A stretch of DNA of 64,000 nucleotides from Molossus alvarezi. Its lineage: Eukaryota; Chordata; Mammalia; Chiroptera; Molossidae. The DNA is taken from the NCBI GenBank assembly GCA_037176705.1, contig JBAWUJ010000102.1, forward strand, positions 124,001 to 188,000. Direction: 5' to 3'. Below, in pieces: positions 50,958 to 62,717 of this stretch (positions are counted from its first letter, which is position 1; each line of letters starts with the position of its first letter). The position numbers and the translations under genes are program-made. The notes under the pieces were generated by a model. The model had not been told where the DNA came from, did no database searches, and worked only from the letters and a program-made list of their open reading frames with translations.

Positions 50958-52917
50958 CCACTAAACACTCAATTGGACACTGCAACCGTATTAAGGTATC
51001 CATTCTGCTCTTGAACTGAACGTTATTATATTGTTCTGCACAGAAAGAACACCAGTCATGAACACTTTTGACTATGCCAGGGTATTCCCATAGGTGCTTC
51101 GGGGAAATAGTCTTGAAACAAGTGAATCCATGTCCATTGTTCAAAGACTGACACTCCCTCTTTTAAATTGATCACCTTTTGGTTCTAATGGCTGGAATAA
51201 AGGGATTGAGTACTTGTCAGTTATCAAGAAATAGGCTGAATTCGTCACAGGGAATTGGAAAGATAGGTTCAGGAGATTCCATTCATGAACAAGGTACAAT
51301 TCCAGCATTTCACAATGATGGAAAGCGTTTACTTTGAATTCTCAGGAGAAAACAGGTATCTACTCCTTATGTTTTTTGAGGAAATCGGTACAAACCGTGA
51401 AATGTATGATGGATCCAAGAATGACACTGATTCATTCGGTAACAACTTTAAAGAATGTGTGTAGAACTGAATAGGGTGTAGATTTGCATGACCTGAACAT
51501 TGCCCTAACCAATGTGTTTGATTTCTGCAGCCCAGCCTTTGTTGGATATCAAGATGACTCATAGACACTTCCAGGCAAACAACACATATGCAGGGCTAAA
51601 AGGTAGTATGTTGAAAGGCTGCCTCATCAACTAGTACAGGTTGACTTTCCTGGTCACATAGGAAAGAAGGCAGACACCTGCATTTACTTACAACACTGTT
51701 TAACACTCCAATGTAAAGTATGCCCTGCACACCGGGCATAGTTAGTGTGTAAGTCATTGAAATGGATACCCAGGTCCACTGCACAAGTGCATTTTCTCTA
51801 GAACACTCCTCTTGTTCTCCTTCACAGAGATGTTCAATGTGAAAAACCCTTGGTGTTGTCAGTGTCTTCCAATTCATGGATTTACTCCTTGCATGGAGAC
51901 AACCAATGTTTCAACTACATCACTTTAGATGTGTTCACTTTCACTGCGTCAAGAATGCACATGTGTGACACCAGTAGTTATCAGTCTTTCCATTGATTCA
52001 GTCTTGGCCATACGTTGGTTCACTGATCTGAGTAAGAATCATGTAAAACCAACTGCTACAGCAGAAACCAAACGTTTTCCAAGTATCGCCTTCAAAAACG
52101 GGTTTCGATACGATCCAATCTTTGAAACCATGAACAACACAGAACACAAAAAGGGATAACTTTTGATTCTACACATAAGTGGGCTCTGTCCTAGTTGTTC
52201 TTCCATGATATGACTGGATCTCCCTATAAAACGAGGAGAATGAACCTTAAAGTGTTCATGTTACTCAAGATCTGTGCACTAACTTAACCCAAATGGAAAT
52301 ATTCATTCATTCCCACAGTTGTTTGACTAGAACATGTTTGTTCACAGTTTCCCTGCAAAGGTACTTAACTTCCCAGGGAAAAACATGCCACTGAGTGAAT
52401 GTGGCCCCTGGCTCTCACAGAGTTTTGCCCACAATTCAGGATATCCAAGACTGCACCAGCAAGTCTTGTGTCTCTTTGTCTGGAACAAGAGAAAAAAACT
52501 TACACTGCGAAGTTTAAGTGTGATTACCCCTTTACAAAAGGACATTTCTTAAACACTTAACCAAAACAATATATGCTTTGAGGGTCCTCACGCTCTAGGC
52601 TTCATGGAAGTGACTTTTGTGCCACTGAAGTGAAGAGTTCTAACACAGTTCATTTGGAATAGGTATGGTTGTATACACTCTCCTACAAACAAAGTAGAGT
52701 GAAAAGTATGTCTAAGGACCTATCAAAAGTCAGGTTGCCACATTTCCTTACATCAATACTTTCCACAAGTGTACTAAGAACACGTAATCTGAACAACAGT
52801 ACATCAGTGGTGGTTCCATTTCGTGTGAAGCGGGTATAGCCCTAGAATCTTTTTCTCAATATTTGGACATTATTTGAAGAAGGTTGTCTATTGGAACACA
52901 GTTCTTTGAACAGAGAG
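50958..52917 (+). repeat. Satellite unit 27
   Basis: Complete copy. A at 51729 (unit 772), C at 52021 (unit 1064), A at 52026 (unit 1069, shared only with unit 28) and G at 52769 (unit 1812). CENP-B box at 52819-52835. Confidence 0.97.
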
Positions 52918-54877
52918 CCACTAAACACTCAATTGGACACTGCAACCGTATTAAGGTATCCATTCTGCTCTTGAACTGAACGTTATTATATTGTTCTGCA
53001 CAGAAAGAACACCAGTCATGAACACTTTTGACTATGCCAGGGTATTCCCATAGGTGCTTCGGGGAAATAGTCTTGAAACAAGTGAATCCATGTCCATTGT
53101 TCAAAGACTGACACTCCCTCTTTTAAATTGATCACCTTTTGGTTCTAATGGCTGGAATAAAGGGATTGAGTACTTGTCAGTTATCAAGAAATAGGCTGAA
53201 TTCGTCACAGGGAATTGGAAAGATAGGTTCAGGAGATTCCATTCATGAACAAGGTACAATTCCAGCATTTCACAATGATGGAAAGCGTTTACTTTGAATT
53301 CTCAGGAGAAAACAGGTATCTACTCCTTATGTTTTTTGAGGAAATCGGTACAAACCGTGAAATGTATGATGGATCCAAGAATGACACTGATTCATTCGGT
53401 AACAACTTTAAAGAATGTGTGTAGAACTGAATAGGGTGTAGATTTGCATGACCTGAACATTGCCCTAACCAATGTGTTTGATTTCTGCAGCCCAGCCTTT
53501 GTTGGATATCAAGATGACTCATAGACACTTCCAGGCAAACAACACATATGCAGGGCTAAAAGGTAGTATGTTGAAAGGCTGCCTCATCAACTAGTACAGG
53601 TTGACTTTCCTGGTCACATAGGAAAGAAGGCAGACACCTGCATTTACTTACAACACTGTTTAACACTCCAATGTAAAGTATGCCCTGCACACCGGGCATA
53701 GTTAGTGTGTAAGTCATTGAAATGGATACCCAGGTCCACTGCACAAGTGCATTTTCTCTAGAACACTCCTCTTGTTCTCCTTCACAGAGATGTTCAATGT
53801 GAAAAACCCTTGGTGTTGTCAGTGTCTTCCAATTCATGGATTTACTCCTTGCATGGAGACAACCAATGTTTCAACTACATCACTTTAGATGTGTTCACTT
53901 TCACTGCGTCAAGAATGCACATGTGTGACACCAGTAGTTATCAGTCTTTCCATTGATTCAGTCTTGGCCATACGTTGGTTCACTGATCTGAGTAAGAATC
54001 ATGTAAAACCAACTGCTACAGCAGAAACCAAACGTTTTCCAAGTATCGCCTTCAAAAACGGGTTTCGATACGATCCAATCTTTGAAACCATGAACAACAC
54101 AGAACACAAAAAGGGATAACTTTTGATTCTACACATAAGTGGGCTCTGTCCTAGTTGTTCTTCCATGATATGACTGGATCTCCCTATAAAACGAGGAGAA
54201 TGAACCTTAAAGTGTTCATGTTACTCAAGATCTGTGCACTAACTTAACCCAAATGGAAATATTCATTCATTCCCACAGTTGTTTGACTAGAACATGTTTG
54301 TTCACAGTTTCCCTGCAAAGGTACTTAACTTCCCAGGGAAAAACATGCCACTGAGTGAATGTGGCCCCTGGCTCTCACAGAGTTTTGCCCACAATTCAGG
54401 ATATCCAAGACTGCACCAGCAAGTCTTGTGTCTCTTTGTCTGGAACAAGAGAAAAAAACTTACACTGCGAAGTTTAAGTGTGATTACCCCTTTACAAAAG
54501 GACATTTCTTAAACACTTAACCAAAACAATATATGCTTTGAGGGTCCTCACGCTCTAGGCTTCATGGAAGTGACTTTTGTGCCACTGAAGTGAAGAGTTC
54601 TAACACAGTTCATTTGGAATAGGTATGGTTGTATACACTCTCCTACAAACAAAGTAGAGTGAAAAGTATGTCTAAGGACCTATCAAAAGTCAGGTTGCCA
54701 CATTTCCTTACATCAATACTTTCCACAACTGTACTAAGAACACGTAATCTGAACAACAGTACATCAGTGGTGGTTCCATTTCGTGTGAAGCGGGTATAGC
54801 CCTAGAATCTTTTTCTCAATATTTGGACATTATTTGAAGAAGGTTGTCTATTGGAACACAGTTCTTTGAACAGAGAG
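52918..54877 (+). repeat. Satellite unit 28
   Basis: Complete copy. A at 53689 (unit 772), C at 53981 and A at 53986, the last two matching unit 27. It lacks the unit 1812 change. CENP-B box at 54779-54795. Confidence 0.97.
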
Positions 54878-56837
54878 CCACTAAACACTCAATTGGACAC
54901 TGCAACCGTATTAAGGTATCCATTCTGCTCTTGAACTGAACGTTATTATATTGTTCTGCACAGAAAGAACACCAGTCATGAACACTTTTGACTATGCCAG
55001 GGTATTCCCATAGGTGCTTCGGGGAAATAGTCTTGAAACAAGTGAATCCATGTCCATTGTTCAAAGACTGACACTCCCTCTTTTAAATTGATCACCTTTT
55101 GGTTCTAATGGCTGGAATAAAGGGATTGAGTACTTGTCAGTTATCAAGAAATAGGCTGAATTCGTCACAGGGAATTGGAAAGATAGGTTCAGGAGATTCC
55201 ATTCATGAACAAGGTACAATTCCAGCATTTCACAATGATGGAAAGCGTTTACTTTGAATTCTCAGGAGAAAACAGGTATCTACTCCTTATGTTTTTTGAG
55301 GAAATCGGTACAAACCGTGAAATGTATGATGGATCCAAGAATGACACTGATTCATTCGGTAACAACTTTAAAGAATGTGTGTAGAACTGAATAGGGTGTA
55401 GATTTGCATGACCTGAACATTGCCCTAACCAATGTGTTTGATTTCTGCAGCCCAGCCTTTGTTGGATATCAAGATGACTCCTAGACACTTCCAGGCAAAC
55501 AACACATATGCAGGGCTAAAAGGTAGTATGTTGAAAGGCTGCCTCATCAACTAGTACAGGTTGACTTTCCTGGTCACATAGGAAAGAAGGCAGACACCTG
55601 CATTTACTTACAACACTGTTTAACACTCCAATGTAAAGTATGCCCTGCACACCGGGCATAGTTAGTGTGTAAGTCATTGAAATGGATACCCAGGTCCACT
55701 GCACAAGTGCATTTTCTCTAGAACACTCCTCTTGTTCTCCTTCACAGAGATGTTCAATGTGAAAAACCCTTGGTGTTGTCAGTGTCTTCCAATTCATGGA
55801 TTTACTCCTTGCATGGAGACAACCAATGTTTCAACTACATCACTTTAGATGTGTTCACTTTCACTGCGTCAAGAATGCACATGTGTGACACCAGTAGTTA
55901 TCAGTCTTTCCATTGATTCAGTCTTGGCCATACGTTGGTTTACTGTTCTGAGTAAGAATCATGTAAAACCAACTGCTACAGCAGAAACCAAACGTTTTCC
56001 AAGTATCGCCTTCAAAAACGGGTTTCGATACGATCCAATCTTTGAAACCATGAACAACACAGAACACAAAAAGGGATAACTTTTGATTCTACACATAAGT
56101 GGGCTCTGTCCTAGTTGTTCTTCCATGATATGACTGGATCTCCCTATAAAACGAGGAGAATGAACCTTAAAGTGTTCATGTTACTCAAGATCTGTGCACT
56201 AACTTAACCCAAATGGAAATATTCATTCATTCCCACAGTTGTTTGACTAGAACATGTTTGTTCACAGTTTCCCTGCAAAGGTACTTAACTTCCCAGGGAA
56301 AAACATGCCACTGAGTGAATGTGGCCCCTGGCTCTCACAGAGTTTTGCCCACAATTCAGGATATCCAAGACTGCACCAGCAAGTCTTGTGTCTCTTTGTC
56401 TGGAACAAGAGAAAAAAACTTACACTGCGAAGTTTAAGTGTGATTACCCCTTTACAAAAGGACATTTCTTAAACACTTAACCAAAACAATATATGCTTTG
56501 AGGGTCCTCACGCTCTAGGCTTCATGGAAGTGACTTTTGTGCCACTGAAGTGAAGAGTTCTAACACAGTTCATTTGGAATAGGTATGGTTGTATACACTC
56601 TCCTACAAACAAAGTAGAGTGAAAAGTATGTCTAAGGACCTATCAAAAGTCAGGTTGCCACATTTCCTTACATCAATACTTTCCACAACTGTACTAAGAA
56701 CACGTAATCTGAACAACAGTACATCAGTGGTGGTTCCATTTCGTGTGAAGCGGGTATAGCCCTAGAATCTTTTTCTCAATATTTGGACATTATTTGAAGA
56801 AGGTTGTCTATTGGAACACAGTTCTTTGAACAGAGAG
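54878..56837 (+). repeat. Satellite unit 29
   Basis: Complete copy. C at 55481 (unit 604) and A at 55649 (unit 772). CENP-B box at 56739-56755. Confidence 0.97.
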
Positions 56838-58797
56838 CCACTAAACACTCAATTGGACACTGCAACCGTATTAAGGTATCCATTCTGCTCTTGAACTGAA
56901 CGTTATTATATTGTTCTGCACAGAAAGAACACCAGTCATGAACACTTTTGACTATGCCAGGGTATTCCCATAGGTGCTTCGGGGAAATAGTCTTGAAACA
57001 AGTGAATCCATGTCCATTGTTCAAAGACTGACACTCCCTCTTTTAAATTGATCACCTTTTGGTTCTAATGGCTGGAATAAAGGGATTGAGTACTTGTCAG
57101 TTATCAAGAAATAGGCTGAATTCGTCACAGGGAATTGGAAAGATAGGTTCAGGAGATTCCATTCATGAACAAGGTACAATTCCAGCATTTCACAATGATG
57201 GAAAGCGTTTACTTTGAATTCTCAGGAGAAAACAGGTATCTACTCCTTATGTTTTTTGAGGAAATCGGTACAAACCGTGAAATGTATGATGGATCCAAGA
57301 ATGACACTGATTCATTCGGTAACAACTTTAAAGAATGTGTGTAGAACTGAATAGGGTGTAGATTTGCATGACCTGAACATTGCCCTAACCAATGTGTTTG
57401 ATTTCTGCAGCCCAGCCTTTGTTGGATATCAAGATGACTCATAGACACTTCCAGGCAAACAACACATATGCAGGGCTAAAAGGTAGTATGTTGAAAGGCT
57501 GCCTCATCAACTAGTACAGGTTGACTTTCCTGGTCACATAGGAAAGAAGGCAGACACCTGCATTTACTTACAACACTGTTTAACACTCCAATGTAAAGTA
57601 TGCCCTGCACACCGGGCATAGTTAGTGTGTAAGTCATTGAAATGGATACCCAGGTCCACTGCACAAGTGCATTTTCTCTAGAACACTCCTCTTGTTCTCC
57701 TTCACAGAGATGTTCAATGTGAAAAACCCTTGGTGTTGTCAGTGTCTTCCAATTCATGGATTTACTCCTTGCATGGAGACAACCAATGTTTCAACTACAT
57801 CACTTTAGATGTGTTCACTTTCACTGCGTCAAGAATGCACATGTGTGACACCAGTAGTTATCAGTCTTTCCATTGATTCAGTCTTGGCCATACGTTGGTT
57901 CACTGTTCTGAGTAAGAATCATGTAAAACCAACTGCTACAGCAGAAACCAAACGTTTTCCAAGTATCGCCTTCAAAAACGGGTTTCGATACGATCCAATC
58001 TTTGAAACCATGAACAACACAGAACACAAAAAGGGATAACTTTTGATTCTACACATAAGTGGGCTCTGTCCTAGTTGTTCTTCCATGATATGACTGGATC
58101 TCCTTATAAAACGAGGAGAATGAACCTTAAAGTGTTCATGTTACTCAAGATCTGTGCACTAACTTAACCCAAATGGAAATATTCATTCATTCCCACAGTT
58201 GTTTGACTAGAACATGTTTGTTCACAGTTTCCCTGCAAAGGTACTTAACTTCCCAGGGAAAAACATGCCACTGAGTGAATGTGGCCCCTGGCTCTCACAG
58301 AGTTTTGCCCACAATTCAGGATATCCAAGACTGCACCAGCAAGTCTTGTGTCTCTTTGTCTGGAACAAGAGAAAAAAACTTACACTGCGAAGTTTAAGTG
58401 TGATTACCCCTTTACAAAAGGACATTTCTTAAACACTTAACCAAAACAATATATGCTTTGAGGGTCCTCACGCTCTAGGCTTCATGGAAGTGACTTTTGT
58501 GCCACTGAAGTGAAGAGTTCTAACACAGTTCATTTGGAATAGGTATGGTTGTATACACTCTCCTACAAACAAAGTAGAGTGAAAAGTATGTCTAAGGACC
58601 TATCAAAAGTCAGGTTGCCACATTTCCTTACATCAATACTTTCCACAACTGTACTAAGAACACGTAATCTGAACAACAGTACATCAGTGGTGGTTCCATT
58701 TCGTGTGAAGCGGGTATAGCCCTAGAATCTTTTTCTCAATATTTGGACATTATTTGAAGAAGGTTGTCTATTGGAACACAGTTCTTTGAACAGAGAG
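56838..58797 (+). repeat. Satellite unit 30
   Basis: Complete copy. A at 57609 (unit 772), C at 57901 (unit 1064) and a private T at 58104, immediately before the TATA-like motif. CENP-B box at 58699-58715. Confidence 0.97.
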
Positions 58798-60757
58798 CCA
58801 CTAAACACTCAATTGGACACTGCAACCGTATTAAGGTATCCATTCTGCTCTTGAACTGAACGTTATTATATTGTTCTGCACAGAAAGAACACCAGTCATG
58901 AACACTTTTGACTATGCCAGGGTATTCCCATAGGTGCTTCGGGGAAATAGTCTTGAAACAAGTGAATCCATGTCCATTGTTCAAAGACTGACACTCCCTC
59001 TTTTAAATTGATCACCTTTTGGTTCTAATGGCTGGAATAAAGGGATTGAGTACTTGTCAGTTATCAAGAAATAGGCTGAATTCGTCACAGGGAATTGGAA
59101 AGATAGGTTCAGGAGATTCCATTCATGAACAAGGTACAATTCCAGCATTTCACAATGATGGAAAGCGTTTACTTTGAATTCTCAGGAGAAAACAGGTATC
59201 TACTCCTTATGTTTTTTGAGGAAATCGGTACAAACCGTGAAATGTATGATGGATCCAAGAATGACACTGATTCATTCGGTAACAACTTTAAAGAATGTGT
59301 TTAGAACTGAATAGGGTGTAGATTTGCATGACCTGAACATTGCCCTAACCAATGTGTTTGATTTCTGCAGCCCAGCCTTTGTTGGATATCAAGATGACTC
59401 ATAGACACTTCCAGGCAAACAACACATATGCAGGGCTAAAAGGTAGTATGTTGAAAGGCTGCCTCATCAACTAGTACAGGTTGACTTTCCTGGTCACATA
59501 GGAAAGAAGGCAGACACCTGCATTTACTTACAACACTGTTTAACACTCCAATGTAAAGTATGCCCTGCACACCGGGCATAGTTAGTGTGTAAGTCATTGA
59601 AATGGATACCCAGGTCCACTGCACAAGTGCATTTTCTCTAGAACACTCCTCTTGTTCTCCTTCACAGAGATGTTCAATGTGAAAAACCCTTGGTGTTGTC
59701 AGTGTCTTCCAATTCATGGATTTACTCCTTGCATGGAGACAACCAATGTTTCAACTACATCACTTTAGATGTGTTCACTTTCACTGCGTCAAGAATGCAC
59801 ATGTGTGACACCAGTAGTTATCAGTCTTTCCATTGATTCAGTCTTGGCCATACGTTGGTTCACTGTTCTGAGTAAGAATCATGTAAAACCAACTGCTACA
59901 GCAGAAACCAAACGTTTTCCAAGTATCGCCTTCAAAAACGGGTTTCAATACGATCCAATCTTTGAAACCATGAACAACACAGAACACAAAAAGGGATAAC
60001 TTTTGATTCTACACATAAGTGGGCTCTGTCCTAGTTGTTCTTCCATGATATGACTGGATCTCCCTATAAAACGAGGAGAATGAACCTTAAAGTGTTCATG
60101 TTACTCAAGATCTGTGCACTAACTTAACCCAAATGGAAATATTCATTCATTCCCACAGTTGTTTGACTAGAACATGTTTGTTCACAGTTTCCCTGCAAAG
60201 GTACTTAACTTCCCAGGGAAAAACATGCCACTGAGTGAATGTGGCCCCTGGCTCTCACAGAGTTTTGCCCACAATTCAGGATATCCAAGACTGCACCAGC
60301 AAGTCTTGTGTCTCTTTGTCTGGAACAAGAGAAAAAAACTTACACTGCGAAGTTTAAGTGTGATTACCCCTTTACAAAAGGACATTTCTTAAACACTTAA
60401 CCAAAACAATATATGCTTTGAGGGTCCTCACGCTCTAGGCTTCATGGAAGTGACTTTTGTGCCACTGAAGTGAAGAGTTCTAACACAGTTCATTTGGAAT
60501 AGGTATGGTTGTATACACTCTCCTACAAACAAAGTAGAGTGAAAAGTATGTCTAAGGACCTATCAAAAGTCAGGTTGCCACATTTCCTTACATCAATACT
60601 TTCCACAACTGTACTAAGAACACGTAATCTGAACAACAGTACATCAGTGGTGGTTCCATTTCGTGTGAAGCGGGTATAGCCCTAGAATCTTTTTCTCAAT
60701 ATTTGGACATTATTTGAAGAAGGTTGTCTATTGGAACACAGTTCTTTGAACAGAGAG
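58798..60757 (+). repeat. Satellite unit 31
   Basis: Complete copy. Private T at 59301 (unit 504) creates a stop in the minus-strand 79-codon open frame found in other units. A at 59569, C at 59861 (unit 1064) and A at 59947 (unit 1150). CENP-B box at 60659-60675. Confidence 0.97.
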
Positions 60758-62717
60758 CCACTAAACACTCAATTGGACACTGCAACCGTATTAAGGTATC
60801 CATTCTGCTCTTGAACTGAACGTTATTATATTGTTCTGCACAGAAAGAACACCAGTCATGAACACTTTTGACTATGCCAGGGTATTCCCATAGGTGCTTC
60901 GGGGAAATAGTCTTGAAACAAGTGAATCCATGTCCATTGTTCAAAGACTGACACTCCCTCTTTTAAATTGATCACCTTTTGGTTCTAATGGCTGGAATAA
61001 AGGGATTGAGTACTTGTCAGTTATCAAGAAATAGGCTGAATTCGTCACAGGGAATTGGAAAGATAGGTTCAGGAGATTCCATTCATGAACAAGGTACAAT
61101 TCCAGCATTTCACAATGATGGAAAGCGTTTACTTTGAATTCTCAGGAGAAAACAGGTATCTACTCCTTATGTTTTTTGAGGAAATCGGTACAAACCGTGA
61201 AATGTAGGATGGATCCAAGAATGACACTGATTCATTCGGTAACAACTTTAAAGAATGTGTGTAGAACTGAATAGGGTGTAGATTTGCATGACCTGAACAT
61301 TGCCCTAACCAATGTGTTTGATTTCTGCAGCCCAGCCTTTGTTGGATATCAAGATGACTCATAGACACTTCCAGGCAAACAACACATATGCAGGGCTAAA
61401 AGGTAGTATGTTGAAAGGCTGCCTCATCAACTAGTACAGGTTGACTTTCCTGGTCACATAGGAAAGAAGGCAGACACCTGCATTTACTTACAACACTGTT
61501 TAACACTCCAATGTAAAGTATGCCCTGCACACCGGGCATAGTTAGTGTGTAAGTCATTGAAATGGATACCCAGGTCCACTGCACAAGTGCATTTTCTCTA
61601 GAACACTCCTCTTGTTCTCCTTCACAGAGATGTTCAATGTGAAAAACCCTTGGTGTTGTCAGTGTCTTCCAATTCATGGATTTACTCCTTGCATGGAGAC
61701 AACCAATGTTTCAACTACATCACTTTAGATGTGTTCACTTTCACTGCGTCAAGAATGCACATGTGTGACACCAGTAGTTATCAGTCTTTCCATTGATTCA
61801 GTCTTGGCCATACGTTGGTTTACTGTTCTGAGTAAGAATCATGTAAAACCAACTGCTACAGCAGAAACCAAACGTTTTCCAAGTATCGCCTTCAAAAACG
61901 GGTTTCGATACGATCCAATCTTTGAAACCATGAACAACACAGAACACAAAAAGGGATAACTTTTGATTCTACACATAAGTGGGCTCTGTCCTAGTTGTTC
62001 TTCCATGATATGACTGGATCTCCCTATAAAACGAGGAGAATGAACCTTAAAGTGTTCATGTTACTCAAGATCTGTGCACTAACTTAACCCAAATGGAAAT
62101 ATTCATTCATTCCCACAGTTGTTTGACTAGAACATGTTTGTTCACAGTTTCCCTGCAAAGGTACTTAACTTCCCAGGGAAAAACATGCCACTGAGTGAAT
62201 GTGGCCCCTGGCTCTCACAGAGTTTTGCCCACAATTCAGGATATCCAAGACTGCACCAGCAAGTCTTGTGTCTCTTTGTCTGGAACAAGAGAAAAAAACT
62301 TACACTGCGAAGTTTAAGTGTGATTACCCCTTTACAAAAGGACATTTCTTAAACACTTAACCAAAACAATATATGCTTTGAGGGTCCTCACGCTCTAGGC
62401 TTCATGGAAGTGACTTTTGTGCCACTGAAGTGAAGAGTTCTAACACAGTTCATTTGGAATAGGTATGGTTGTATACACTCTCCTACAAACAAAGTAGAGT
62501 GAAAAGTATGTCTAAGGACCTATCAAAAGTCAGGTTGCCACATTTCCTTACATCAATACTTTCCACAACTGTACTAAGAACACGTAATCTGAACAACAGT
62601 ACATCAGTGGTGGTTCCATTTCGTGTGAAGCGGGTATAGCCCTAGAATCTTTTTCTCAATATTTGGACATTATTTGAAGAAGGTTGTCTATTGGAACACA
62701 GTTCTTTGAACAGAGAG
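60758..62717 (+). repeat. Satellite unit 32
   Basis: Complete copy. G at 61207 (unit 450) is shared only with unit 33. A at 61529 (unit 772). CENP-B box at 62619-62635, the last in the window. Confidence 0.97.
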